A stretch of 64,000 bases of DNA, from contig NZ_CP013002.1 in assembly GCF_001414055.1 (NCBI RefSeq), positions 1,736,001 to 1,800,000 of the forward strand, in the 5' to 3' direction. Source of the DNA: Caulobacter henricii (GTDB lineage: Bacteria; Pseudomonadota; Alphaproteobacteria; Caulobacterales; Caulobacteraceae). The translations under genes were made by a program, and so were the position numbers. Shown here piece by piece: positions 1 through 8,067 of the stretch; the first letter of the stretch is position 1, and each line of letters begins with the position of its first letter. The notes beneath the pieces were generated by a model. The model was not told the origin of the DNA. It saw only the letters and a program-made list of their open reading frames with translations, and ran no database searches.

Positions 1-137
1 CGACCTTTGCCGGCAGGCATCCTGTGGTCGGGGCCTGGATGGTGGGCAACCGGCCGGCGGGCATCGGCATTCGCGAGGATGACAGCGTGGTGACCAAAAA
101 CCTGGCGCGTTTCGTGCCGCATATCATCGAGGCCTGA
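1..137 (+). CDS. Glutathionylspermidine synthase-like protein, C-terminal fragment
   Basis: Only the last 44 codons are present, because the gene begins before the window. The visible tail reads PAGIGIREDDSVVTKN and then RFVPHII, ending in TGA. This resembles the C-terminal signature of the glutathionylspermidine synthase / YgiC-YjfC family of ATP-grasp ligases, which join a peptide carboxylate to an amine. YgiC-type members lack the amidase half, and the fragment cannot show which type this is. The family call rests on the recognisable PAGIGIRED and RF-PH motifs. The substrate is unknown. Confidence 0.7.
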   Translation, partial: TFAGRHPVVGAWMVGNRPAGIGIREDDSVVTKNLARFVPHIIEA

Positions 138-290
138 GGCGGAAGACCCGGATCGAAGGTCGCAATTCGCCTGTTTGGTGTAAATGGTCCTTGCGGTTGG
201 ACCCGGGATCACTCCACCTTCACCGTAAGGCCCTCACGTCGACGCGTGTTGGGACCAGAAAATCGTCAGAAGTCCAAAGTCGGGGGAAGA

Positions 291-635
291 ATGAGTTCGG
301 AACAGGATAACGCGGGTTCCAGCATCGCCGCGATCTTGGCGGCCGTGTCGGCGGAAATGTCCATCGCTGCAGAGGCCTGTGGCAAGCTGGATGACGCCCT
401 GGGTCAGATCCTGGCGGTCAGCCCGCCGGAGAGCCGCAATCAGGTCATGCAGGAACTGCATACCGTCGACCTTCTCGCGCAACACATCACGGCGGTGACG
501 GACTTCACCCACCGTCTGGCCCTGATCGCATCGACTGATGATGCGCTAGAGGTCGATGAAGCCCTGTCGGCCATCACCCTGGGCGCAGTCGCTGAACGTC
601 TTCGCGCCAGCCTGGCAGCCGCCAAGGCGGCGTGA
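291..635 (+). CDS. Small alpha-helical protein of unknown function
   Basis: This encodes 114 residues, mostly predicted helix, with no membrane segment, signal peptide or cysteine-rich motif. I do not recognise a family. The ATG at 291 is preferred over an in-frame ATG at 246 because GGGGGAAG lies directly upstream at a suitable distance. The composition is rich in Ala, Leu and Glu (for example IAAILAAVSAEMSIAAEACG), suggesting a soluble helical bundle such as a small adaptor. It ends 23 bp before the Spx/ArsC-like gene, so the two are probably co-transcribed. Confidence 0.65.
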   Translation: MSSEQDNAGSSIAAILAAVSAEMSIAAEACGKLDDALGQILAVSPPESRNQVMQELHTVDLLAQHITAVTDFTHRLALIASTDDALEVDEALSAITLGAVAERLRASLAAAKAA

Positions 636-658
636 CGAGCGACGGGGGGAGCGGATCC

Positions 659-1015
659 ATGACCGTGACCGTCTATGGCATCAAGGCCTGTGACACGATG
701 AAGAAGGCTCGGGACTGGCTGGACGACCATGGGGTCGTCCACGCCTTTCACGACTACAAGTCCGTCGGGATCGACCGGGAACGTCTTGTCCGCTGGGTCG
801 AGGCCCTGGGGTGGGAGGCGGTTCTGAACCGGGCCGGTACGACCTTCCGCAAGCTGACAGAGTCGCAGAAGCAAGACCTGGACGCCGCAAAGGCTGTGGA
901 TTTGATGCTGGCCCAGCCCTCGATGATCAAGCGGCCCATGCTCGACATCAATGGAGCGTTGACCGCGGGCTTCAAGCCGGATCTCTATGCGCGGCTGTTC
1001 GAAGCGGCCGCTTGA
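659..1015 (+). CDS. Spx/ArsC (arsenate reductase-like) family protein
   Basis: This is a 118-residue thioredoxin-fold protein of the ArsC/Spx/YffB family. It opens with the family signature TVYGIKACDTMKKARDWL, where a single cysteine sits at about residue 11. It also has the helix with FHDYKSVGIDRERLVRWV and the C-terminal segment KRPMLDINGALTAGFKPDLY. Members are small thiol proteins; some reduce arsenate and others (Spx) bind RNA polymerase. With one N-terminal cysteine and a single-gene context, this looks like the poorly characterised YffB-type branch and not a dedicated arsenate reductase. The ATG at 659 has GGGGGGA upstream. No ars genes lie nearby. Confidence 0.85.
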   Translation: MTVTVYGIKACDTMKKARDWLDDHGVVHAFHDYKSVGIDRERLVRWVEALGWEAVLNRAGTTFRKLTESQKQDLDAAKAVDLMLAQPSMIKRPMLDINGALTAGFKPDLYARLFEAAA

Positions 1016-1134
1016 GGCCAATTGGCTTTGCGCCAGACGCGAGTCGGCAGATTTTTTAGACGACAATCGGGGCGAGGCGGGGCTATTTCGGCCAAGCTCG
1101 CGTCGTTTGAAACCAGAAGTGCAGGAACTGTTCC

Positions 1135-1800
1135 GTGGGGGCCCAACCCGTTCCGTCCTACGACATGGTCATTTTTGACTTTGACGGCACGCTGGCCGAC
1201 AGCGCGGCGTGGATGATCAAGGCCGTCAATCCCATGGCCCAGCGGTTCGGGTTCAAGACCGTCACCGACGAAGAAATCGACATGCTGCGCGGCCGCGGGA
1301 CGCGCGAGGTCATTCGCTATCTGGGCATATCGCCCTGGAAACTGCCGATGATCGCCCGGCACGGCAAGAAACTGATGGCGGCCGAGTGCGAGTCCATCCC
1401 GCTGTTTCCGGAAACGGCCGGCATGCTGCGGACCCTGCACGAGGCGGGTCTTCGCCTGGCCGTGGTCAGCTCCAACAGCGAAGGCACAATCCGCGCAGTG
1501 CTGGGACCGGAATTGTCGGGCCTGATCAGCCAGTTCTCCTGCGGGGCCTCGCTGTTCGGCAAGGCCCGCAAGTTTCGCAAGGTGACCTCCGGTGCCGCGC
1601 GCGACCGGGTCATCTGCATTGGGGACGAGACCCGCGATATCGAAGCGGCCCGCGCACTGGGCCTGGCCAGCGGCGCAGTGACCTGGGGTGCCGCCAAGCG
1701 GGCGATCCTGGCCGAGCATGGCCCGACCATCGTGTTTGAATCGCCGTCGGAAATTATTTCGCATCTTGTTGCATCCAGGGCGGCGTCCGGCGGCGACTAA
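1135..1800 (+). CDS. HAD-superfamily hydrolase (phosphoglycolate phosphatase-like)
   Basis: The motif I sequence is FDFDGTLADS, with the nucleophilic Asp and the acid/base Asp two residues on. Motif II is VVSSNS, and the motif III/IV region is VICIGDETRDIEAARALG. The about 90-residue helical cap lies between motifs I and II, as in the beta-phosphoglucomutase/phosphoglycolate-phosphatase-like subgroup. The substrate cannot be told from sequence. The start is uncertain: GTG at 1135 gives 221 residues, while ATG at 1165 begins just before motif I and is also plausible. The gene is 46 bp from the next small gene. Confidence 0.85.
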   Translation: MGAQPVPSYDMVIFDFDGTLADSAAWMIKAVNPMAQRFGFKTVTDEEIDMLRGRGTREVIRYLGISPWKLPMIARHGKKLMAAECESIPLFPETAGMLRTLHEAGLRLAVVSSNSEGTIRAVLGPELSGLISQFSCGASLFGKARKFRKVTSGAARDRVICIGDETRDIEAARALGLASGAVTWGAAKRAILAEHGPTIVFESPSEIISHLVASRAASGGD

Positions 1801-1846
1801 CCTTCAGAAAACGGCGCCGAGCCTGGCGCCCTCTGGAGCACAAATC

Positions 1847-2029
1847 ATGCTGAGCCTGTTTCGAGACTTCTGGTGGCTGGTCTTTCCCCTGAGCTGGTTC
1901 CTGATCGCCGCCTGGCGCGCCTGGCTGAATTACAAGGCCCGTCGTGACGTTCTGGATCTGATCGAGACCTATGCTCAGGCCGGGCGCGAAGCGCCGCCCG
2001 AGCTGATCGCCCGTCTCAAAGCCAACTGA
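1847..2029 (+). CDS. 60-residue membrane protein, short paralogue of the next gene
   Basis: This encodes 60 residues: one N-terminal hydrophobic segment (FWWLVFPLSWFLIAAW) followed by a charged stretch ending REAPPELIARLKAN. It aligns along its whole length with the first 60 residues of the protein at 2050-2472; by eye about 34 of 58 positions are identical, including WWL-FPLSWF, LDL, GRE and PPEL-ARL. It has its own RBS (GGAGCA before ATG) and a proper stop, so it looks like a real small gene and not sequencing debris. It probably arose by partial duplication. No function is known; a membrane partner for the adjacent sigma-factor module is one possibility. Confidence 0.75.
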   Translation: MLSLFRDFWWLVFPLSWFLIAAWRAWLNYKARRDVLDLIETYAQAGREAPPELIARLKAN

Positions 2030-2049
2030 CAGTCCTCGGAGGGAAAATC

Positions 2050-2472
2050 ATGGAAGACCTGTTCCGTTCCTACTGGTGGCTGCTCTTTCCGCTGAGCTGG
2101 TTTGTGGTCGGCGGCTTTCAGAGCTGGCTGTCCTATCGCGCCAACCGCGACACCCTGGACCTGCTCAAGTCCTACGCCGCCAGTGGCCGCGAGCCGCCTC
2201 CCGAACTTCTGGCGCGACTGAACAAGCGCTGGAACGAAGAGACGGACGAGGAAATCGGGCGTACGCCGCGCCGGTTCCGCCGCCGCTATCGCGAGGAGCA
2301 TCCGGCCTATCGCGCCGTACTGTTCGGCGTGCTTGGCGCGGGTTTCAGCTATGCCGCCTTCGCTGACCTCTATGGGTCAGGAGAGGCCTTCACGATCGTC
2401 GCCTTTGTCATGGGAGCCCTGTGCCTGGCTTCGCTGGTGTCGCTGCTGGTCGGTCGGGGTCCGAGGATCTGA
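2050..2472 (+). CDS. DUF6249-like membrane protein of sigma-factor module A
   Basis: This encodes 140 residues. There is an N-terminal membrane segment (YWWLLFPLSWFVVGGF), then an amphipathic helix with SGREPPPELLARLN. A very basic stretch follows (RTPRRFRRRYREEH), and then two more membrane segments around GVLGAGFSYAAFADLY and IVAFVMGALCLASLV. The topology, the helix ending in G--PPPE-L, and the GFSY motif match the protein at 3382-3765, which I read as a DUF6249-type protein. Its stop TGA overlaps the ATG of the ECF sigma gene (TGATG), so translation of the two is likely coupled. It may sense or anchor; the role is not established. Confidence 0.75.
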   Translation: MEDLFRSYWWLLFPLSWFVVGGFQSWLSYRANRDTLDLLKSYAASGREPPPELLARLNKRWNEETDEEIGRTPRRFRRRYREEHPAYRAVLFGVLGAGFSYAAFADLYGSGEAFTIVAFVMGALCLASLVSLLVGRGPRI

Positions 2473-2987
2473 TGGACGCGCCGCTCGTACGGGCGGCGCG
2501 CGGTGGCTCTCAGGCGGCCTTTGCCCGACTGGTTGCGATGCATGAGAAGCCTCTCCGCGGCTTCCTTCGCAAGAGCGGCTGGGCCGACGCCGACGATATC
2601 GCCCAGGAAGCTTTTGTAGCGGCCTGGACGAGCCTGGGACGATTGCGCGCCGATGAGGGGTTCCGGGCCTGGCTCTATGGCATCGCCTGGCGCAAGGCCC
2701 AGGACCAGAGTCGCAGCGCGAGGCGATCGGCTCGCCGCGATGAGGACTGGCGCGGGCAGGAAGCCCTGGAGGCCTCGGACGAGGTCGGCCAGGACGAGCG
2801 CCTGGCCCTGCAGGCCGCGCTCGACACCCTGCCGGAAGACCAGCGCGCCTGTGTTACGCTCTGCCTGGGTCAGGGATGGTCGCATGCTGAGGCGGCCGAG
2901 GTCCTCAAATTGCCGCTTGGCACGGTGAAGTCGCATGTTGCCCGCGGTCGTGAGAGACTGCTGGCTGTTCTGGGAGATCCGTCATGA
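2472..2987 (+). CDS. RNA polymerase ECF-type sigma factor (module A)
   Basis: This encodes 171 residues with sigma region 2 near residues 15-80: HEKPLRGFLRKSG, then the DDIAQEAFVAAW core and FRAWLYGIAWRKAQD. Sigma region 4 is near residues 115-165: LDTLPEDQRACVTL and the helix-turn-helix WSHAEAAEVLKLPLGTVKSHV. There is no region 1 or 3, so this is a minimal extracytoplasmic-function sigma factor. Its ATG overlaps the upstream stop, and its TGA overlaps the ATG of the next gene (ATGA). That places sigma, upstream membrane protein and downstream two-helix protein in one translationally coupled unit. It is paralogous to 3794-4366, sharing WSHAE-AE and GTVKSHV-RG. Confidence 0.9.
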   Translation: MDAPLVRAARGGSQAAFARLVAMHEKPLRGFLRKSGWADADDIAQEAFVAAWTSLGRLRADEGFRAWLYGIAWRKAQDQSRSARRSARRDEDWRGQEALEASDEVGQDERLALQAALDTLPEDQRACVTLCLGQGWSHAEAAEVLKLPLGTVKSHVARGRERLLAVLGDPS

Positions 2988-3274
2988 GTCCCGAAGATCG
3001 TCTGGCTTCATTTCTGGGCGAGACGCCCGCGCCGCAGGCGTCTGACGTCTTTGTGGCCGAGGTCATGGAGGCCGTTGAACGGCGGGCCTTGCTCGACCGG
3101 CTGGCCCTGGGTGCCTCTGCTGCTCTGGCCGCCAGCGTGGTCCTGTGGGCCTGTGCGCCGATCCTGAACCTGGCAGTCGATAGCCTGGCCCCCAGCCTGG
3201 CACCGGCGGCGGGCATGCTGCTGCTGGCTCTGGCCGCCTTGGTTGTGGGCGACCGATTGCTGGCCTCTCGCTAG
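2984..3274 (+). CDS. Two-helix membrane protein, putative anti-sigma factor (module A)
   Basis: This encodes 96 residues. A soluble N-terminus of about 38 residues (DRLASFLGETPAPQASDVFV, then RRALLDRL) is followed by two membrane helices (ASAALAASVVLWACAPILNL and AAGMLLLALAALVVGDRLL). There is no zinc-binding HxxxCxxC, so it is not a classical ZAS anti-sigma factor. The position directly downstream with ATGA overlap, and the N-in topology with the soluble part facing the cytoplasm, fit a membrane anti-sigma factor. It is the counterpart of 4359-4739. The anti-sigma role is inferred from context only. Confidence 0.7.
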   Translation: MSPEDRLASFLGETPAPQASDVFVAEVMEAVERRALLDRLALGASAALAASVVLWACAPILNLAVDSLAPSLAPAAGMLLLALAALVVGDRLLASR

Positions 3275-3381
3275 CTTACGAAAGTTTCATCCCGCCGGGC
3301 GCCTCCAAACGCCTGTCCCGGTGCCTCTTATCATCAGAAGGCAGTGCTCACGGGAGCGCGCCCATCAAGAGGAGTTTCGCC

Positions 3382-3765
3382 ATGGACGGTGTTTGGGTTC
3401 CCATCATCCTGTTTATCGTTATCGGTGCCATCGTGATCGTACCGATCTGGCTCAAGAGCCGCGAACGTCTGGAAATGCAGACGACGCTGCGGGCGGCCAT
3501 CGACAAGGGCCAGCCGGTTCCGTCCGAGGTCATCGAGGCCCTGACCCGCAATGTGAAGGTTGCCCCCACCTCATTGAGCGACATGCGCGCCGGTGTGATC
3601 TGGATGGCTGCCGGCATCGGCATCGCAGGATTCAGCTACTTCGGCGACTTCGGCGATCATGACTTTCACCAGCCGGGCATCGGCGTTGCCTGCATTCCGC
3701 TCGTGATCGGCCTGGCCTTCATCATCCTCAGCTTCTTCAATCCCAACAAGTACAAGCGCGTCTGA
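3382..3765 (+). CDS. DUF6249-type membrane protein of sigma-factor module B
   Basis: This encodes 127 residues: an N-terminal membrane helix (PIILFIVIGAIVIVPIWL), a helix with a KGQPVPSEVIEALTRN turn, and two further helices (VIWMAAGIGIAGFSYFGDF and IPLVIGLAFIILSFF). The layout is that of DUF6249-domain proteins, which are often found beside ECF sigma factors. It matches the module A protein in topology and in the G--PP-E-(L/I) and GFSY motifs. The RBS AAGAGGAG precedes ATG. A 107 bp gap separates it from module A, so module B may have its own promoter. Its function is unknown. Confidence 0.8.
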   Translation: MDGVWVPIILFIVIGAIVIVPIWLKSRERLEMQTTLRAAIDKGQPVPSEVIEALTRNVKVAPTSLSDMRAGVIWMAAGIGIAGFSYFGDFGDHDFHQPGIGVACIPLVIGLAFIILSFFNPNKYKRV

Positions 3766-3793
3766 CGACAGAGGCTTGGCGAGGGGGAACGGC

Positions 3794-4366
3794 ATGTCCA
3801 TGGACCGCCCACCAACGGGCCACGATGTCGAGCTCGCCGCCTTTGCGGCGGCGGGCGACCGGCGCGCCTATGGCGAGCTGGTCCGGCGACACGGCTCGGC
3901 CGTCCGGGGCCTGCTGCGCCGGATGGGGGCCGACCCGGCGACGGCCGACGACATGGCCCAGGACGCTTTCCTGGCCGGTTTCGAACAGGTGGCTGACTAT
4001 CGCGGCGATGGTGCCTTTGCCGGCTGGATCAAGCGGATCGCGGCGCGTGGCTATCTTCGCAAGGTCAAGCGTGAAGCGCGCATGATCTTCACCGACCAGG
4101 CCCAGGACGGTGACGATCCTGCTGCCCTCAATGAGCCGCGGACGGCCAACCGGATCGACCTGGACGAGGCCCTCAAGGCCCTGTCGAAAGGCGAGCGGCT
4201 TTGCGTTTCGCTCTGTTATGGGGGCGACTGGTCCCACGCCGAGGTCGCCGAGGCCTTGAACATCCCGATCGGCACGGTGAAATCCCATGTCAAACGTGGT
4301 TTGGATAAACTCAGGGCCAGACTGGCCCCACCGACTGAAAGCGCGAGGAGGGAAGCTCATGGCTGA
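3794..4366 (+). CDS. RNA polymerase ECF-type sigma factor (module B)
   Basis: This encodes 190 residues. Region 2 spans about 20-90, with YGELVRRHGSAVRGLLRRMG, then DDMAQDAFLAGFEQV and FAGWIKRIAARGYLRK. Region 4 spans about 125-180, with LKALSKGERLCVSLCYGG and WSHAEVAEALNIPIGTVKSHV. The ATG at 3794 is chosen because GAGGGGGAA lies 5 bases upstream; an in-frame TTG at 3776 precedes that site. It sits 28 bp after the DUF6249-type gene and overlaps the next gene by 8 bp. It is a paralogue of 2472-2987 with a longer linker between the two regions. The target promoters are unknown. Confidence 0.9.
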   Translation: MSMDRPPTGHDVELAAFAAAGDRRAYGELVRRHGSAVRGLLRRMGADPATADDMAQDAFLAGFEQVADYRGDGAFAGWIKRIAARGYLRKVKREARMIFTDQAQDGDDPAALNEPRTANRIDLDEALKALSKGERLCVSLCYGGDWSHAEVAEALNIPIGTVKSHVKRGLDKLRARLAPPTESARREAHG

Positions 4367-4739
4367 ACCCGATTTCGAAGCGCGGCTGACACGGCTTTTC
4401 AATGAGCCACCGGCTTTTCCGGACGCCGAGCTGTTTACCGCCCAGATTGCTGCCAGCCTTGACCGTGGCTGGGCGCTGCGTCGTCTTCTGATCGGCGGAG
4501 CGGGCGTCGCGGCGGGCGTGATTGCGGCAGTGCAGCTGGTGGCCACCCGCTTCTCTGCCGAATTGCAGACCCTGTCGCGCAATGGAACCCGAGATCTGAA
4601 CGCCGATATCGACCTGGCTTTTGCCAAGTTCAGCGAGGTGGTCGCAACGCCCGCCAGCATGGAAGCGCTGTGGCTGGCGGCGGGACTGGCGCTTCTGGCC
4701 CTGGGCTTCGCCGTGACCCGGGCCATGGAAGAGTTCTGA
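4359..4739 (+). CDS. Two-helix membrane protein, putative anti-sigma factor (module B)
   Basis: This encodes 126 residues: a cytoplasmic N-terminus of about 38 residues (ARLTRLFNEPPAFPDAELF), a membrane helix (LLIGGAGVAAGVIAAVQLV), a linker of about 50 residues that would face the periplasm, and a second helix (ALWLAAGLALLALGFAV). The strong RBS GAGGAGGGA lies inside the end of the sigma gene, which it overlaps by 8 bp. Compared with its module A counterpart it has the same order (short soluble head with an L--FL-E-PA-like motif, then two helices) but a longer external loop. An anti-sigma function is inferred from position and topology. Confidence 0.7.
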   Translation: MAEPDFEARLTRLFNEPPAFPDAELFTAQIAASLDRGWALRRLLIGGAGVAAGVIAAVQLVATRFSAELQTLSRNGTRDLNADIDLAFAKFSEVVATPASMEALWLAAGLALLALGFAVTRAMEEF

Positions 4740-4832
4740 GGCGATATCGACTGATCGCTGTTCATGTTGCAGTGCGGGGCGATCTGGCCGACAACGGCGC
4801 GCCTTCGCCCCTATCGGGGCCTGACCTGGAGC

Positions 4833-5666
4833 ATGGTTCTGTCCTCGCACCGTGATGAGACGGTTCGCCGCCTCGCAGCCCCCGACATCGCTGCCCGCAA
4901 GGGCGGTGTGCCCATCGTCTGCCTGACCGCCTACACCGCGCCCGTGGCGGCTGCGCTCGACGACGCCTGTGACCTGCTGCTGGTCGGCGACTCGCTAGGC
5001 ATGGTTGTGCACGGCATGCCCAATACCGTCGGGGTCACGCTGGAGATGATGATCCTGCATGGCCAGGCCGTGATGCGGGGCTCGCGCAAGGCCATGGTCG
5101 TGGTCGACATGCCGTTCGGATCCTATGAGGCGTCGCCTGAACTGGCCTATGCCAATGCGGTGCGGATCATGAAGGAGACCGGTGCCCAGGCCGTGAAGGT
5201 CGAGAGCGGTCCCACCGTTCCGGCGACGATTGAATATCTGACCCAGCGCGGTGTGCCGGTGATGGGCCATGTGGGCCTGCGCCCCCAGGCGGTGCTGGTC
5301 GATGGGGGCTTCAAGGCCAAAGGGCGGGACGAAGCCGGTCGCGCCCTGATTCTCGAGGAGGCCCGCCGTACGGCCGATGCCGGGGCCTTTGCCGTGGTCG
5401 TCGAGGGTGTCGCCGAAAGTCTGGCACGCGAGATTACAGCTGCCATCGCTCCGCCGACCATCGGCATCGGGGCTTCAGCGGGATGTGACGGCCAGATCCT
5501 GGTCACCGACGACATGCTGGGCCTGTTCGACTGGACGCCCAAGTTCGTGCGTCGCTATGCCGATCTGAAAGGCGAGATCGAGCGGGCGGCGCAGACCTAT
5601 GCGTCCGACGTCAAGGCCCGGACCTTCCCGGGCGAGGCCGAGACCTACTACGCCAAGAAGAGCTAG
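4833..5666 (+). CDS. panB: 3-methyl-2-oxobutanoate hydroxymethyltransferase
   Basis: PanB transfers a hydroxymethyl group from 5,10-methylene-tetrahydrofolate to alpha-ketoisovalerate, giving ketopantoate, the first committed step of pantothenate and coenzyme A synthesis. The 277-residue product shows the family blocks: [53 protein letters not shown] and [15 protein letters not shown]. The Asp and Glu residues in GDS, VDMPFG and VEGV are the expected metal- and substrate-binding positions. The ATG at 4833 follows GGAG and gives the usual N-terminus. It is downstream of the sigma modules with a 93 bp gap and seems independent of them. Confidence 0.95.
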   Translation: MVLSSHRDETVRRLAAPDIAARKGGVPIVCLTAYTAPVAAALDDACDLLLVGDSLGMVVHGMPNTVGVTLEMMILHGQAVMRGSRKAMVVVDMPFGSYEASPELAYANAVRIMKETGAQAVKVESGPTVPATIEYLTQRGVPVMGHVGLRPQAVLVDGGFKAKGRDEAGRALILEEARRTADAGAFAVVVEGVAESLAREITAAIAPPTIGIGASAGCDGQILVTDDMLGLFDWTPKFVRRYADLKGEIERAAQTYASDVKARTFPGEAETYYAKKS

Positions 5667-5833
5667 TGCTTGCGCCAGGGCCCGTTGCGGCTGGCCCTTT
5701 CCCGCTATAGGTTCCCCGCCTGCGCTGGCGGCCCTTTGCCGGCCGCATTCTGTTGTAAACCATGCGTCGTCGCCGGATCCGTCCGGCGCTGGTGCGTCAG
5801 GGCGCTGTGAGCGTCCGTTTCGGAGCCTCGTTC

Positions 5834-6580
5834 GTGGTCGATGTTTTTGACGAGGTCGAAGAGCAGCTTCGCTCCGACCGTTACAGGACCCTCGCGCTGA
5901 AGGCGCTGCCCTGGATCGGCGCGGCCACGGTGGCGGTTGTCATCGGTGTCGGCGGCTTCTGGGGCTGGACGGCCTATCAGACCAAGGAAGCTGCCAAGGC
6001 CTCTGAAGCCTATCAGGCTGCTCTGGAGACCATGGGCCGCGAAGGGGCGGCCAAGGGGCTCTCGGCCATGGAAGCGATTTCCAAGGGCGGTTCGCCGGGC
6101 TACCGCGCCCTGGCCCTGATGCATCTGGGCGGCATCCGGCTCGACGAGGGAAAGACGGCCGACGCGGTGCGTTACTTCGACGAGGCGGCCAAGCTTTCGT
6201 CGGATCCGGTCATCGGGGATCTGGCGCGCCTCAAATCCGCCTTGGCCCTGATGGATACGGCCTCGTTCAAGGACACTGAAACGAGGTTGACGCCATTGAC
6301 GGGGGAGAAGAGCCCATACCGGGTGAACGCCAAAGAAGCCCTGGCCTTCGCCAAGCTTCAATCGGGCGACCTGAAGGGGGCTCGCGAGGACTTTTCCATC
6401 CTGGCCAATCTGCTGGACAACAATTCTGAAGGCGTGCGCCAGCGCGCCCAGGCGGCCATGCAAATGATCGATTCCGGCTCGGCCAAGGATCTGGCCGCCG
6501 TGGTCAAGGCGTCGATTGCCCTGCCGCCCCTGGCCGTTCTGCCGACTGCACCGCAAACCGCGCCCACCGGCGCCCAATGA
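5834..6580 (+). CDS. TPR-type inner-membrane protein (YfgM-like)
   Basis: The start VDVFDEVEEQLRSDRY is followed by one membrane helix (LPWIGAATVAVVIGVGGFWGW) and a periplasmic helical domain with TPR-like repeats (YRALALMHLGGIRLDEGK, then ARLKSALALMD). This is the YfgM/TPR_21 architecture. YfgM is an ancillary chaperone-like subunit near the Sec translocon that often precedes bamB, and that is the order here: the stop overlaps the bamB ATG (ATGA). GTG at 5834, with GGAG 8 bases upstream, gives the family N-terminus; an ATG at 5762 would add 24 unlike residues. The product is 248 residues. Confidence 0.8.
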   Translation: MVDVFDEVEEQLRSDRYRTLALKALPWIGAATVAVVIGVGGFWGWTAYQTKEAAKASEAYQAALETMGREGAAKGLSAMEAISKGGSPGYRALALMHLGGIRLDEGKTADAVRYFDEAAKLSSDPVIGDLARLKSALALMDTASFKDTETRLTPLTGEKSPYRVNAKEALAFAKLQSGDLKGAREDFSILANLLDNNSEGVRQRAQAAMQMIDSGSAKDLAAVVKASIALPPLAVLPTAPQTAPTGAQ

Positions 6581-8016
6581 GCCGCCCCATGATTTCCAAG
6601 CGTTCTACAGCGCTGATCGCGCTGATGTCGGCGGCGATGGCGGTGAGCGGCTGTTCCACGGTCTCCTCGTCGGTCTCGAAGCTGAATCCCTTCGACAAGG
6701 CCGAAAAGGACAAGGCCAAGGCGACCCAGGGTCAGCGCATCTCCGTGATCGCCTTTGATCAGAAGGTCGAGGCTGCCGAAGCGCTCAAGGGTACCGAGTT
6801 CTATCTGCCGGACCCTGCCGTTCAAACGGAATGGCGGCTGCCGGGCGGCAATGCTGAACAGTCCGTCGAGCATGTGGATGCCGGCAAGGCGTTCGAGATC
6901 GCCTGGCGCAAGGGCTTCGGTCAGAAGGGCAATCGCAAGTTCCATATTACGGCCCCGCCGGTGGCAACTGCGGACCGGATCTATGTCATGGACGGCGAGT
7001 CCACGGTCTCGGCGATTGACGCTAAGACCGGCTCGGTCGACTGGCGCAAGGATCTGCGTCCCTCGGCCGGACCGGGCAAGGGCGGCTTCTTCGGCCTCGG
7101 TGGCGTCAAGAATGATCGTCTGGGCTTCGGCGGCGGTCTGGCCCTGAGCCCGGACAACAAGCTGATCGTGGCCTCCGGCTTCCGGTTCGTGGCCCAGCTC
7201 GACGCGACAACGGGCACTGAGGCTTGGCGCCAGACGACCTCGACCCCGATCCATGCGGCCCCGACCGTGGTCGACGGACGGGTGTTCGTCGTGTCGACCG
7301 ACAATGAACTCCTGACCTTCAATGCCGGCACGGGCGCGCCCGGCTGGACCTACCAGGCCCTGATCGAGCCGGCCCGCATCCTGTCGGCCCCCAGTGTCGC
7401 GGTCAGTGGCGACACGGCCGTCGCCGGTTTCGCCTCGGGCGAACTGGTGGCGCTGCGTGCGGCCAATGGCAATGACCTGTGGAGCGAGGCCCTGTCGCGG
7501 GCCAGCCGGACCAATGCCCTGTCCGAGATCCGCGACATCCCGGGCCGACCGGTTATCTACAAGGGCGACGTCTTCGCCGTCAGCCATTCCGGCGTGTTCT
7601 CGGCCACCGATCTGCGGACCGGCCAGGCCCGCTGGAGCCTGCCGATCACCGGGATCACCAGTCCCTGGGCCGCGGGTGACGTGGTCTATGTCGTCGACAA
7701 GTCCGGCCAGGTGATCTGCGTCGCGCGCGAAAGCGGTTCGGTTTACTGGATCCGTGACCTCAACGAAGGCCTGGGCCAGTCGAAGCGCCAGAAGAAGAAG
7801 CTGGCCAAGCATCCACGGCTTTGGTCGACCCCCATCCTGGCCTCGGGCCGGCTGATCACAGTGTCGAGCGACGGCCAGGCCGTTGCCCTGAACCCCAAGA
7901 CCGGGGCCACGGAAAAGACCCTGAAGATCGGTGCCCCGGTGCTGCTCGCCCCGATCGCGGTCGGGGATACGGTCTATCTCGTTACTGACGACGCCCAGCT
8001 GGTGGCGATCCGCTAA
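6577..8016 (+). CDS. bamB: Outer-membrane assembly lipoprotein BamB (PQQ-repeat beta-propeller)
   Basis: This 479-residue protein starts with a lipoprotein signal ending in SGC, with the lipidated Cys at residue 26. The rest is a run of PQQ-type propeller blades: ADRIYVMDGESTVSAIDAKT, FVVSTDNELLTFNAGTG, GDVVYVVDKSGQVICV and SSDGQAVALNPKTGATEKT. BamB is the propeller subunit of the BAM complex that folds beta-barrels such as the LptD and TonB-receptor proteins encoded elsewhere in this window. It is about 90 residues longer than E. coli BamB, mostly from a Lys-rich N-terminal linker. It is translationally coupled to the YfgM-like gene upstream, with der downstream, which is a widely conserved order. 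Confidence 0.92.
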   Translation: MSRPMISKRSTALIALMSAAMAVSGCSTVSSSVSKLNPFDKAEKDKAKATQGQRISVIAFDQKVEAAEALKGTEFYLPDPAVQTEWRLPGGNAEQSVEHVDAGKAFEIAWRKGFGQKGNRKFHITAPPVATADRIYVMDGESTVSAIDAKTGSVDWRKDLRPSAGPGKGGFFGLGGVKNDRLGFGGGLALSPDNKLIVASGFRFVAQLDATTGTEAWRQTTSTPIHAAPTVVDGRVFVVSTDNELLTFNAGTGAPGWTYQALIEPARILSAPSVAVSGDTAVAGFASGELVALRAANGNDLWSEALSRASRTNALSEIRDIPGRPVIYKGDVFAVSHSGVFSATDLRTGQARWSLPITGITSPWAAGDVVYVVDKSGQVICVARESGSVYWIRDLNEGLGQSKRQKKKLAKHPRLWSTPILASGRLITVSSDGQAVALNPKTGATEKTLKIGAPVLLAPIAVGDTVYLVTDDAQLVAIR

Positions 8017-8067
8017 GTCTCCTGCGCCGGCCTCTTCGGTCCGGCGATCCATCTCCAGAGGTTCCCA

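Noticed and set aside
1119..1138. GGAAC-T-GTTCC symmetric site just before the HAD gene start
   Set aside because: It is very short, sits at a start codon and also resembles chance sequence; no other copy was noticed to support a regulator site.
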